Assembly: GCA_934271265.1 (NCBI GenBank)
Contig: CAKQRE010000006.1
Coordinates: 62,001-126,000, forward strand
Length of the DNA: 64,000 nt
DNA from: an uncultured Clostridia bacterium
Lineage (GTDB): Bacteria; Bacillota; Clostridia; Christensenellales; Borkfalkiaceae
Direction: 5' to 3'
A program made the position numbers and the translations under genes. Below the pieces are notes generated by a model, which saw only the letters and a program-made list of their open reading frames with translations, had not been told where the DNA came from and ran no database searches. Below are positions 17,944-26,931 of the stretch, piece after piece. Every line of letters starts with the position of its first letter. Position 1 is the first letter of the stretch.

Positions 17944-20900
17944 ATGGGAAAAATCGTGAAACAAAAAAAAGAAAACGAATTTATCAACAAGGAACTTCTG
18001 GGAATGACCCTCGTTCTCTTTTCGGCGTTCGCTTTTTTCTGTCTCGTAACGGGCGACGCCGTATTTTATCCCGTCGGCGGGATCCTGCAGAAGTTTCTGC
18101 TCGGGGTCTTCGGCTTTTTCAGTTATCCTTTCTTTCTTGCCTTTTTTACGGGCGGACTTCTGATGATCATGGGAAAACATGCGGACGGTGCGGATAACAA
18201 AACGACCGCCGTCGCGTGCATCGTGTTGTTTGCCGATCTTTTCCTGCTGCTGCAATATCTTCTCAACAGCCCTGCGGGCAGCGATTTCGGCGGGTACGTT
18301 TCCGCCTGTTATCGCGCGGCTGCGGACGGGGTGCGTTCGTCCACGGTGGGCGGCGCGATGTTCGGAATTATCGTTTATCCCGTATTTCGCGGGCTTTCCG
18401 GGGTCGGATCGATCATTTTATACGTGTTCGTTGCCATTCTGTCGCTTGCCGTGGTTTTCAGAAAGATCCTGTTCCGTAAATTCGCGGACAAAAACGACGA
18501 CGGGGAGAGCGACGGCGAAGAAGGGGAAACGATCCTTCCTCGCAAAAAAAAGGAGACCGCGCGCGAAAGCGAATCTTCTTACGACGACGCGTCCGCCCGG
18601 CAGGAGTACAGACCTCCCGTGCGTGAGAATTATGCGGAGGGAAACAATTTCTCTTCTTTTCCCGGCGACAGGAGAGACAAGAGGAAGCTGATCGTAGGAG
18701 AAGATCGTTTCGAGTTCAAACGGGACGAGCCTGCCCCCGCCCGGGAGAATGAGGGAATCGATCTTTTCGCCGCAAACAACGGAAAAAGCGAAAGTATTTC
18801 CACTTACGGGAAAGAATATAATAAAGATTTCGAAGAAAAACTGAAATACATCAAAACGCCGAAGAAGATCGAACCGGAAACGTACGGAAAACCGATCGGA
18901 TCTTCGATGTTCCGCCCGGCGGGGAGCGATGCTTTCGGCGGCGAACAGATCGACGTTTCGGAACCGAAGAACGACATTTATATTCCGCAGAATTTCCGCA
19001 AAGCCATGGAAGATAATCCGGGACAGAAATACGGAACGGGATATTACGAGCCCGATGCGGATCGCGGAATCGATCCTTTCCCGCGCGGAAACGGCATTGC
19101 CGGCGGAATCGACTATGCCGGCGGAAACGACGGACAGAACGACCGCCCGTTCGGTCGGGGCGGGGCGGGCGCGTCTTATTCTCCCGCGTCCGGGCAGAGA
19201 GAAGATCCGCTGCCGGATATTTTAAGCGACGTTGTGGATTCCGCGTCGGACGACAACTTTGTGGACGCCTCTTCCGTATCCGATCTTTCGGCATCCTTCA
19301 AGGGGAGACGGGAAGAGCCGCAAGGGCAGGACGATCGTTCCGTTTTCCGTCGGGAAGACGAGCCGTTCGGTCGCAGGGAAGAGCCTTCGGTAAGCGCGGA
19401 TCGCTTCCGTCGGGATGAATCTTCAAAAGCGGATATTCCCGAAAATACGGGTTACGTGCCGAAAACTCCCGCTGCGGAACCGCCGCGTGCGCCGAAAAAA
19501 GAAGAGCCTGCCGATCCGAAAGGGGACGGGAACGATAAGAGCGGGCAAGGCGAAGCGGAAAACCCGTTCGACGAAATGCCCCTTAACTTCCGCTATAAGG
19601 CGCCGCCGCTCGATCTGTTCAAAATTTACGCCAATAACGACGATTACGACAAGATACAGCAATTCAAGCAGGAAAAAGCTTCGGCGATCCTGAAAACGCT
19701 GAAAGTGCTCGGCGGGGTAAACGCCGAGATCGTGAATATCGTACACGGTCCCACGATCACGCGATTCGACCTTGCGATCCCCGAAAACGTTTCCGTCAAA
19801 GCGGTAACGAAACTTTCGGAAGACCTGAATCTTCGTCTCGCCACGAAAAACAGCATTCGTATCACGACGATTCCCGGCACGCCGTATATCGGCATCGAGA
19901 TCCCGAACGAGGTGAAATCGACGGTCGGTCTGCGCGACGTTCTCGTGAGCGATCCTTTCGTGAAAGCGAAAAAGAGTTCGCTTACGTTTGCGATCGGAAA
20001 AGACATCGTGGGAAATCCCGTCGTGGCGGACATTACGAAAATGCCCCACCTTCTCATTGCCGGTTCTACCGGTACCGGTAAAAGCGTCTGTCTGAACACC
20101 CTTCTGATCAGTCTGATCGCGAAATACAGCCCGGCGGAACTCCGTTTTATCATCGTCGATCCGAAACAGGTGGAATTTACCGTGTTCAGCGGTATTCCGC
20201 ACATGTTGTTCGACGAGATCATCTGCGACGCGCCGAAAGCCATCGCCATGCTGAACTGGGCAGTGAAGGAAATGGAAGCGAGATATTCGAAACTCCGTGC
20301 CGCGCTCGTTCACAATATCGAAGAATATAACGACCAGATCGACCCCACGAAAGAGAGAAAAATGCCTAAGATCGTCATCATCATAGACGAGTTTGCCGAT
20401 CTTATGAGCGTGGACAAGAAGAATATCGAAGACAAGATCGCGAGGATCGCGCAAAAGGCGAGAGCCGCCGGTATGTTTCTTATCCTCGCCACGCAGAGAC
20501 CTTCCGTCAACATTATGGAGGGTTCCATCAAAACCAACTTTACGTCTCGCATGGCGTTCAAAATGTCGAACGCGGTCGATTCGCAGACCATCCTCGGCGA
20601 GGGCGGGGCGGAAAAGCTGCTCGGCGCGGGCGATATGCTGTATCGCACCAGCACGATGCCGGCGGTCGAGAGAGCGCAGGGCGCGTTTATCGATATGTCG
20701 GAGATCAAAAACGTCGTAAAATACGTGAAGGAAAACAACGTGAGTTATTTCAACGATTCGGCACTTCGCGCAATCAACGAGGAATGCAAACCGCAGATCG
20801 AAGAAGTCTCCGGGAAAGCCGGCGGCGCGGAGATCGGCGAGGACAATGCGCCGGACGAGTACGTCAATTCTCTTCGACTTGCCGTACAGATGGGTAATAT

Positions 20901-21066
20901 CAGCATTTCGATGTTGCAAAGAAAGTTCTCTTTCGGCTTCCCGAAGGCGGGCAAGATCGTTGACTGGATGGAAAGAAACGGTTACATCGTGACCAGCCAG
21001 ACGGGCAAACAGAAACAGGTCGTGATGACGAAAGAGCAGTTCGAGGAAAAATACGGACCGCTGTAA
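17944..21066 (+). CDS. ftsK: DNA translocase FtsK/SpoIIIE
   Basis: Pumps double-stranded DNA through the division or sporulation septum. It has four or so N-terminal membrane helices (residues about 20-180), then a long charged, Gly/Pro/Arg/Asp-rich disordered linker (about 190-560), then the RecA-like motor with Walker A GSTGTGKSV and Walker B IVIIIDEFADL. The C-terminal winged-helix gamma domain (NISISMLQRKFSFGFPKAGKI) reads polar DNA motifs. The 1,040-residue length exceeds B. subtilis SpoIIIE (about 790) because of the linker. Start chosen at ATG 17944 after AAGGAGGG. In a spore former with a single copy in view, it may serve both division and forespore chromosome transfer. Confidence 0.93.
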   Translation: MGKIVKQKKENEFINKELLGMTLVLFSAFAFFCLVTGDAVFYPVGGILQKFLLGVFGFFSYPFFLAFFTGGLLMIMGKHADGADNKTTAVACIVLFADLFLLLQYLLNSPAGSDFGGYVSACYRAAADGVRSSTVGGAMFGIIVYPVFRGLSGVGSIILYVFVAILSLAVVFRKILFRKFADKNDDGESDGEEGETILPRKKKETARESESSYDDASARQEYRPPVRENYAEGNNFSSFPGDRRDKRKLIVGEDRFEFKRDEPAPARENEGIDLFAANNGKSESISTYGKEYNKDFEEKLKYIKTPKKIEPETYGKPIGSSMFRPAGSDAFGGEQIDVSEPKNDIYIPQNFRKAMEDNPGQKYGTGYYEPDADRGIDPFPRGNGIAGGIDYAGGNDGQNDRPFGRGGAGASYSPASGQREDPLPDILSDVVDSASDDNFVDASSVSDLSASFKGRREEPQGQDDRSVFRREDEPFGRREEPSVSADRFRRDESSKADIPENTGYVPKTPAAEPPRAPKKEEPADPKGDGNDKSGQGEAENPFDEMPLNFRYKAPPLDLFKIYANNDDYDKIQQFKQEKASAILKTLKVLGGVNAEIVNIVHGPTITRFDLAIPENVSVKAVTKLSEDLNLRLATKNSIRITTIPGTPYIGIEIPNEVKSTVGLRDVLVSDPFVKAKKSSLTFAIGKDIVGNPVVADITKMPHLLIAGSTGTGKSVCLNTLLISLIAKYSPAELRFIIVDPKQVEFTVFSGIPHMLFDEIICDAPKAIAMLNWAVKEMEARYSKLRAALVHNIEEYNDQIDPTKERKMPKIVIIIDEFADLMSVDKKNIEDKIARIAQKARAAGMFLILATQRPSVNIMEGSIKTNFTSRMAFKMSNAVDSQTILGEGGAEKLLGAGDMLYRTSTMPAVERAQGAFIDMSEIKNVVKYVKENNVSYFNDSALRAINEECKPQIEEVSGKAGGAEIGEDNAPDEYVNSLRLAVQMGNISISMLQRKFSFGFPKAGKIVDWMERNGYIVTSQTGKQKQVVMTKEQFEEKYGPL

Positions 21067-21111
21067 CGGATATGCGAACCGTCAAGCGGTTCGTCTCTTA
21101 AGGATATAGTT

Positions 21112-22446
21112 ATGATACTGAACGAAAAAACGGTCGGGGTAATTTCCCTCGGCTGCGATAAAAACAGAGTCGATACCGAGAAAATGCTTTCGATCATCGG
21201 CGCGAAACGGCTGACGAACGATCTGAGCGAAGCGGAGATCGTCGTCGTCAATTCCTGCGCCTTTCTCGAGTCGGCAAGAAAAGAAGCGCTCGACACGATT
21301 TTCGAGTGCGACGGATATCGGAAAAACGGAAAGCTCGAAAAGATCGTGATGACGGGTTGCATGCCGCAGAAATTCGTGAACGACATGTTCGAAGAACTGA
21401 CCGAAGTGGACGTTTTTCTCGGTACCAACGATTACGACCTTCTTCCCGAAGCGATCGAAGAGGCGTATAGGGGAAACCGCGTCAATTACGTCGGGCGGGA
21501 AAAGAAAGTTTTCGAAAGAAAGGAAAGGGTGATAACGACCCCTCTTCATTACGCTTATCTGAAAATTGCCGACGGGTGCAACAATCGGTGCACCTACTGT
21601 CTCATTCCTTCCATCCGCGGGAAATATCGTTCCGAAACCATGGAAGCCCTCATGAAGGAAGCGGAGGGGCTCGGCGATATCGCCGAGCTGATCCTTGTCG
21701 CGCAGGATATCACCCGTTACGGGGAAGACCTGTACGGAAAGCCTTGCCTTTGCGTGCTTATCCGCAAACTTTCCGCGCTCGGCAATATCGGTTCGATACG
21801 ACTTTTATACTGTTATCCGGACGTGATCGGAGACGAGCTGATCGAAGAGATCGCCTCGAACGACAAAGTGATCAAGTATATCGATATCCCCCTTCAGCAT
21901 GCCGACGATTCCGTTCTTAAGAGAATGAACCGCAAGGGCACGAGGGCGGAATATCTCGCGCTGATCGGAAAACTGAGGGAAAAGATTCCCGGCATTGCGA
22001 TCCGTTCTACCTTCATCGCAGGATTTCCGGGGGAGACGGAAGAGAATTTCCGGAATCTCGTAAGCTTTCTGAAAGAGGCGAAACTCGGCAATGCCGGATT
22101 TTTCGCCTATTCGAGAGAAGAGGGAACGCCGGCATATAAACTTCCCGATCAGGTGGACGAAAAAACGAAAAACGCCCGCGTGAAAGAGCTTTACAAAGTT
22201 CAGAAAAATATCTCGGGAGAGATCAACCGGTCTTACGTCGGCAAAACGTTGAAAGTGCTTGCGGACGGTATCGATTACGACAAAAACAAATTTACGGGCA
22301 GGGCGTATTTTTCCGCCCCCGATATCGACGGGAAAGTCTATTTCGACGGCGATAACGTGGAACAGGGAAAGTATTACAACGTGAAGATCGTCCGCGCGAA
22401 CGCTTACGACCTGTATGGGAGGATGACAGATGAATTTACCGAATAA
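21112..22446 (+). CDS. rimO: Ribosomal protein S12 methylthiotransferase RimO
   Basis: Radical SAM enzyme that methylthiolates an aspartate of ribosomal protein S12. The N-terminal MTTase domain carries SLGCDKNRVDTE and further Cys in NSCAFLES and TGCMPQ, ligands of the auxiliary cluster. The radical SAM cluster motif is CNNRCTYC within ADGCNNRCTYCLIPSIRG. A TRAM domain lies at the C-terminus. SLGCDKN (rather than SLGCQMN of MiaB) favours RimO. Length 444 is typical. It overlaps pgsA by 17 bases, a common Firmicutes arrangement. Confidence 0.94.
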   Translation: MILNEKTVGVISLGCDKNRVDTEKMLSIIGAKRLTNDLSEAEIVVVNSCAFLESARKEALDTIFECDGYRKNGKLEKIVMTGCMPQKFVNDMFEELTEVDVFLGTNDYDLLPEAIEEAYRGNRVNYVGREKKVFERKERVITTPLHYAYLKIADGCNNRCTYCLIPSIRGKYRSETMEALMKEAEGLGDIAELILVAQDITRYGEDLYGKPCLCVLIRKLSALGNIGSIRLLYCYPDVIGDELIEEIASNDKVIKYIDIPLQHADDSVLKRMNRKGTRAEYLALIGKLREKIPGIAIRSTFIAGFPGETEENFRNLVSFLKEAKLGNAGFFAYSREEGTPAYKLPDQVDEKTKNARVKELYKVQKNISGEINRSYVGKTLKVLADGIDYDKNKFTGRAYFSAPDIDGKVYFDGDNVEQGKYYNVKIVRANAYDLYGRMTDEFTE

Positions 22447-23044
22447 ACTCACGCTTACGCGCCTTATCCTGATCCCCTTTTTCATCGCCGCGTTTTACGC
22501 GCCTTTTCCGGGGCACTATTTCGTTGCGCTCGGGATCTTCTGCGTTGCTTCGTTGACCGACTTTTTCGACGGACATATCGCGCGGAAATACAATCTTGTG
22601 ACCGATCTCGGAAAATTTATGGATCCGATCGCGGATAAAGTGCTCGTCCTCGCGACGTTCGTCGTGATGCTTGCCGATCCTTATACGAAAACGAACGTAT
22701 TCCTTTCCGTGGGAAATCCCGGGCTGATCGCCGGGGGGATCGGCGTATCGATCATTGTCGCAAGGGAAATGGCGGTTTCTTCGCTCCGCATGATGGCTGC
22801 GAAAAAAGGGCTTGTGCTTGCGGCGGAAAAAAGCGGAAAGATCAAAACGTTTTTTACCGATATTTCGCTGATCGTCCTTCTCGTCGCGGCGGGGCTCGGA
22901 GATCTTCCTTCCGTCGGATATTCCGTTTACTATGCGTTCTGCGTCGCAGGGCTTGTCTGCTTCGGAATTTCCGTATTGCTTACGGTGTATTCCGGGATCT
23001 CATACCTGGTAAAGAACGCGTCCGTATTCGGAGAAGACAAATAA
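22430..23044 (+). CDS. pgsA: CDP-diacylglycerol-glycerol-3-phosphate 3-phosphatidyltransferase
   Basis: Makes phosphatidylglycerol phosphate, the first dedicated step to phosphatidylglycerol and cardiolipin. The CDP-alcohol phosphotransferase signature D-G-x2-A-R-x8-G-x3-D-x3-D is visible as DGHIARKYNLVTDLGKFMDP. Several membrane helices fill the 204 residues. The ATG lies within the end of rimO and follows GGGAGG, so expression is coupled. The rimO-pgsA-cinA-recA order is well known in Firmicutes and supports the call. Confidence 0.94.
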   Translation: MNLPNKLTLTRLILIPFFIAAFYAPFPGHYFVALGIFCVASLTDFFDGHIARKYNLVTDLGKFMDPIADKVLVLATFVVMLADPYTKTNVFLSVGNPGLIAGGIGVSIIVAREMAVSSLRMMAAKKGLVLAAEKSGKIKTFFTDISLIVLLVAAGLGDLPSVGYSVYYAFCVAGLVCFGISVLLTVYSGISYLVKNASVFGEDK

Positions 23045-23045
23045 T

Positions 23046-24113
23046 ATGAAACAGGCGGTTCTGTTCTTTCGGTTGAAAGACAGTTTTGTCGACCTGAAAA
23101 AGGTGAACGATACGATCGATCTTTTGTGCGGTAGCCATTTTTCGCCGACGCAGATCACGTTTCTGCCGTGCGAAGACCGCAAAGAATTTTACGACGTGTT
23201 TACCGCGCTTTCGGAAACGACGGACAATATTCTCGTTTTTGAAAACGAAAACAACGATTTCGAGCTTTCCGAGATCGTGCAGGGGTATGACAGACTGAAT
23301 TATATTTACGAAAAAGGAAAGAAGTCCGTTCTCTTCGTGGCGGACAATCAGAAAGCGAACAGCGTGGTGGAGGATCTGTGGATCCCTCATCTGCAAAAGA
23401 AATACGACACGAGCTACGGTAAAGTTACCTTCAAAGTGTTCGGACTGAAACGGAAGGAGATTCTCGCCGCAACGGGACGGATCGAAAAGGAAACGGGCGT
23501 CGGGTTCGTGGTATACGGCGAGGGGCTCGATTATAAAGTCCAGCTCGTATACGACAACCGCTCCACGAAAATGGATTACGACCGCGCGCAAAAAGATTTT
23601 ATCACCGGGCTGAAAGATTATATCTATGCGGAATACGACGTAGAGCTGAACGAAAGACTCGTGGATCTGCTGAAATTGAGGAGATGCGTGCTTTCCGTTG
23701 CCGAATCGTTTACGGGCGGAAGAGTCGCCGCCTCCGTCGTTGCGGTGCCGGGCGCAAGCGAGGTGTTTTACGACGGCATCGTATCCTACGATCAGGACGC
23801 GAAAAACAGACTGCTCGGGGTGGATACGTCGACCTTGGCGAAATACAAACCTGTTTCGGCGCAGGTCGCCTGCGAAATGGCGCAGGGGTTATATGCGAGC
23901 GGCAAGGCGAATCTCGTGCTGTCCACTACGGGCATCGCGGGACCTAAGTCGGACGATTCCGGCTTTCCCGTCGGGCTTTGTTTCATCGGGGTCGGATTTA
24001 ACGGAAAAATCGGGGCATATCGGTTCGAATTTAAAGGCTCGCGTTCCGAAATTATTGAAAACGGTACGAAAATGGCATTGTTTTTAGCCATTATGACGAT
24101 AAAAGAATTATAA
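23046..24113 (+). CDS. CinA-like protein with active-looking C-terminal deamidase domain and divergent N-terminus
   Basis: The C-terminal half (residues about 210-355) is a CinA/PncC nicotinamide-nucleotide amidase domain: CVLSVAESFTGGRVAA with the catalytic Ser, FYDGIVSYDQDAK, LVLSTTGIAGP and GLCFIGVG. The usual PncC motif AESxTGG is kept. The N-terminal about 140 residues show none of the molybdopterin-binding motifs of CinA (no TGDELLxG start), though the region near 145-205 resembles the CinA middle domain. The N-domain has therefore degenerated or been replaced. The place between pgsA and recA is the standard cinA locus. It starts 1 base after the pgsA stop without a strong own binding site. 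Confidence 0.8.
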   Translation: MKQAVLFFRLKDSFVDLKKVNDTIDLLCGSHFSPTQITFLPCEDRKEFYDVFTALSETTDNILVFENENNDFELSEIVQGYDRLNYIYEKGKKSVLFVADNQKANSVVEDLWIPHLQKKYDTSYGKVTFKVFGLKRKEILAATGRIEKETGVGFVVYGEGLDYKVQLVYDNRSTKMDYDRAQKDFITGLKDYIYAEYDVELNERLVDLLKLRRCVLSVAESFTGGRVAASVVAVPGASEVFYDGIVSYDQDAKNRLLGVDTSTLAKYKPVSAQVACEMAQGLYASGKANLVLSTTGIAGPKSDDSGFPVGLCFIGVGFNGKIGAYRFEFKGSRSEIIENGTKMALFLAIMTIKEL

Positions 24114-24128
24114 CGGGAGACACAGAAA

Positions 24129-25148
24129 ATGTCAGAAGAAAAACAGAAAGCTCTCGATCTCGTGCTGAAAGAGATCGAAAAGCAGTACGGCAAAGGCGCG
24201 ATCATGAAACTCGGGCAGGGCGCGGCGGATAAAACGATCGACGTGATCCCGACGGGGTGTCTGACCCTCGATCTCGCACTCGGGATCGGTGGCGTTCCGC
24301 GTGGAAGGATCATCGAAATTTACGGTCCCGAATCTTCCGGTAAAACGACGGTCGCTCTGCACGTGATCGCGGAAACGCAGAAAGCGGGCGGGATCGCGGC
24401 GTTTATCGACGCCGAACACGCACTCGATCCGACCTATGCGGCAAAGCTCGGCGTAGACCTTGAAAATCTTTACGTTTCGCAGCCGGATACCGGAGAACAG
24501 GCTCTTGATATTACCGACAGCCTTGTGAGAAGCGGCGCGGTGGATCTTATCGTGATCGACTCCGTTGCGGCGCTCACTCCGAAAGCGGAAATCGAAGGGG
24601 ATATGGGAGACAGCCACGTCGGTCTTCAGGCAAGACTGATGTCTCAGGCTCTTCGTAAACTTACGGGTATTACGAATAAATCGAAAACCTGCGTCATCTT
24701 CATCAACCAGCTCCGCGAAAAGGTCGGCGTGATGTTCGGCAACCCCGAAACGACCCCGGGCGGCAAGGCGCTCAAGTTCTATGCGAGCATTCGTATCGAC
24801 GTCAGAAAAGCGGACGCTCTGAAAGACAGCGACGGGATGTTCGGTAACCGCACCCGCGCAAAAATCGTGAAAAATAAACTTGCGCCCCCGTTCAAAACGG
24901 CGGAGTTCGATATTATTTACGGCGAAGGCATTTCGCAGACGGGCTGTCTCGTCGACCTCGGCGTGGAATACGGTATCCTCGAAAAGAGCGGTTCGTGGTA
25001 TTCCTATAACGGCGAGAAGATCGCACAGGGCAGAGACAAGGCGAAAGATTACGTCGCGCAGAATCCAGGATTCAAAGCGGAACTCGATCGCCTGATCCGA
25101 GAAAAAGCCGCGGGGAAAACGGCGCCCGAACAGGAAGCGCAGGCATAA
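24129..25148 (+). CDS. recA: Recombinase RecA
   Basis: Strand-exchange ATPase for homologous recombination and SOS induction. Seen are Walker A GPESSGKTT, LIVIDSVAALTP, the L1 loop region GDSHVGLQARLMSQALRKL, the L2 region INQLREKVGVMFGNPETTPGG and the C-terminal KNKLAPPFKTAEFDI. The 339-residue length is normal with a short acidic tail. ATG at 24129 follows CGGGAGA. I saw no LexA-box palindrome in the short gap after cinA, so control probably comes from an upstream promoter of the rimO-pgsA-cinA-recA unit. Confidence 0.98.
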   Translation: MSEEKQKALDLVLKEIEKQYGKGAIMKLGQGAADKTIDVIPTGCLTLDLALGIGGVPRGRIIEIYGPESSGKTTVALHVIAETQKAGGIAAFIDAEHALDPTYAAKLGVDLENLYVSQPDTGEQALDITDSLVRSGAVDLIVIDSVAALTPKAEIEGDMGDSHVGLQARLMSQALRKLTGITNKSKTCVIFINQLREKVGVMFGNPETTPGGKALKFYASIRIDVRKADALKDSDGMFGNRTRAKIVKNKLAPPFKTAEFDIIYGEGISQTGCLVDLGVEYGILEKSGSWYSYNGEKIAQGRDKAKDYVAQNPGFKAELDRLIREKAAGKTAPEQEAQA

Positions 25149-25156
25149 AAACAGAA

Positions 25157-25197
25157 AACGCCGCTTTGTGCCCCGTAAAACGGGCGAAAGCGGCGTT
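25157..25197. terminator. Bidirectional terminator between recA and the convergent gene
   Basis: An 11-base perfect stem (25157-25167 with 25187-25197) encloses a second 5-base stem (25172-25176 with 25180-25184). It sits 9 bases after the recA stop and about 50 bases before the 3' end of the convergent gene. The T-rich run on the minus strand (TTTCTGTTTTTA) is better than on the plus strand. Confidence 0.7.
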
Positions 25198-25249
25198 ATA
25201 AAACTGTTTTGTCGTTGCCGGACAAGAATTGTTATATTTTTGCCGCGCA

Positions 25250-26479
25250 TCAGAAGAAATCGGCGGTTTCGTGCTTTTGGGCGGGAGCGGATGTTATTTC
25301 CGGAAAACTTGCCACGCAGGTGCAAAGGGTTGCGGAAGCGATCTTTTCGTGTTTCCCTTTTCCGTCGGTCACGATCACGTTTTTGCCGTTGGTATAAACG
25401 ACGGAACCGTCGGATAGAACGGAATAATCGATCACGCCGTGACACAGCTCCGTTTCTTTTCCTTCGGCGTCTTTCTTTTTCAGCACCCAGGCGTGCGGGG
25501 CGATGCCGGCGAAGGCGTCTTTATGGTGCAGGTTGTTTTTGTATTCGCGATCGGCGTTCACAAGGTTGCCTTCCACAAAGATCTGCTGCGGATTTTTATC
25601 GTTGTTTTTTGCGGGGTTCGGATCGTGTCGGGAAAAACCTTTGCCTGTGAACAGCATGGTAAACGTTTCCAGAAAAAAATATACCGCCTTTAAAAGCCGC
25701 CACGGCAGAAGGAGAATGTCGAGAAGGGTTCTTCCGACGGAATATTCCTTCTTTTCTTTGACCGGCTTTTCGATAAAGTAAAGATCGCCGTTCCCGCTTT
25801 CGTAAGGGCGTTCGTAAGAACGGTCGGGCGAGGAGAGGATCTCTTCGATCTCAAAGGAATCGGTGTGATAACGGCAGACCGACGAGGGAGAGTACCGCAC
25901 GAATTCGCCGTTGCCGTCTCTTCCGGCACCTTTTGTGTCGAACAGGATCACGTTGTCGCTTTTTTCGGAATAGCGGGCGTGACCGTCGGCGCAGTCTCCG
26001 TACGTCAGGGTGGCGTAATCGTTTGTCATAAGATCGTATTCGGCAAGATGAGAGGTCACATAGTCGGGTTTGACGCACGTGCAGAGTTTTTTGCCGTTTT
26101 TCGAAGGAGAACAACCGCGGAACACGAGAGACTGCGAGTGTATGATATTCGTTTCGTTTTCCTTTTCGTGATCGGGAATTTTCGACACCATGGCGGAAAG
26201 CCGATCCACGGTGACGGAATACAGGATCTTTTCGCCGCTCGCGTCAAAGGAAAGGGAATTGAAATAAGAGCGGTCGGTCACCTGATTTTCGCTTTCGAGC
26301 CGCGCATAGGCGTCTCCGCGGAATCTTGCCCCTTCGCCCTGTGTTTTCCATTCGTTGTTTTGAGCCGCCCGCTTTGCGCGATCGATATAATTATCATGAA
26401 AATCACAGGAAAATTCTTCGATTTTTCCGTTTTCGTACTTTTTGACGGTCAGATTGTCGTTAAAGAGTATTTTATCCAT
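25250..26479 (-). CDS. Unknown protein, beta-propeller-like with an internal hydrophobic segment
   Basis: I do not recognise this 409-residue protein. It has no signal peptide. Short strand-rich repeats such as FNSLSFDASGEKILYSV, DNVILFDTKG and YSVLSDGSVVYTNGKNVIVTDGKGK look like blades of a TolB- or Kelch-like propeller. Between residues about 245 and 275 lies one hydrophobic stretch (LLDILLLPWRLLKAVYFF) that could be a membrane-binding helix or hairpin. Codon use resembles its neighbours. The start ATG has GAGGT upstream and lies 22 bases from the divergent gene at 26502, so its promoter must overlap that gene or be very compact. Confidence 0.6.
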   Translation of the reverse strand: MDKILFNDNLTVKKYENGKIEEFSCDFHDNYIDRAKRAAQNNEWKTQGEGARFRGDAYARLESENQVTDRSYFNSLSFDASGEKILYSVTVDRLSAMVSKIPDHEKENETNIIHSQSLVFRGCSPSKNGKKLCTCVKPDYVTSHLAEYDLMTNDYATLTYGDCADGHARYSEKSDNVILFDTKGAGRDGNGEFVRYSPSSVCRYHTDSFEIEEILSSPDRSYERPYESGNGDLYFIEKPVKEKKEYSVGRTLLDILLLPWRLLKAVYFFLETFTMLFTGKGFSRHDPNPAKNNDKNPQQIFVEGNLVNADREYKNNLHHKDAFAGIAPHAWVLKKKDAEGKETELCHGVIDYSVLSDGSVVYTNGKNVIVTDGKGKHEKIASATLCTCVASFPEITSAPAQKHETADFF

Positions 26480-26501
26480 TTTTTACCTCGGGTGATATAA
26501 T

Positions 26502-26924
26502 ATGAACAGAGAAGAAATCGCAAAAGAAAATTTTAACTCCGGCATGAACTGCGCGCAGGCGGTCGTAGCCGCATTTTCCGATCTGCTCGGGAAAGATGCG
26601 GAGACGCATGTGAACGCCGCTCTTTCCTTCGGCGGAGGGCTCGGAAGACAAGGCGAGCTTTGCGGAACCGTAAGCGGTATGAGTATGGTAGCCGGCGCGC
26701 TTTACGGCGAAGGGGCTTCCAAGGGGGCGCATTACGCCTTCATCCGCGAGCTGTGCGATCGTTTCCGCGAAGAAACGGGTTCGATCGTGTGCCGCGAACT
26801 CCTCGGACAGGTGAGTAAGAATGCCTTCGGGCAGGAACTCGACGTAAAAAAGAGACCGTGCGCCGAACTTTGCGCGCTGGCTGCAAAAATACTATCCGAA
26901 GCGATCGAAGAAAAACGAGGCTGA
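26502..26924 (+). CDS. C-GCAxxG-C-C family protein
   Basis: A 140-residue member of the C_GCAxxG_C_C family, small cysteine proteins common in anaerobes and often linked to redox or selenium metabolism; the biochemical role is not settled. The signature is visible as MNCAQAV, then GGGLGRQGELCG with the GCAxxG-like position, IVCREL and RPCAELC. GGTGA at 26491-26495 is a good ribosome binding site 6 bases before the ATG. The gene ends 7 bases before the convergent 26932 gene. Confidence 0.85.
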   Translation: MNREEIAKENFNSGMNCAQAVVAAFSDLLGKDAETHVNAALSFGGGLGRQGELCGTVSGMSMVAGALYGEGASKGAHYAFIRELCDRFREETGSIVCRELLGQVSKNAFGQELDVKKRPCAELCALAAKILSEAIEEKRG

Positions 26925-26931
26925 CAGACCT

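Noticed and set aside
26496..26501. TATAAT directly before the C-GCAxxG-C-C gene as a promoter
   Set aside because: Transcription would start inside the gene after the ATG, and no -35 box is found at the right distance. The GGTGA ribosome site explains the local sequence.
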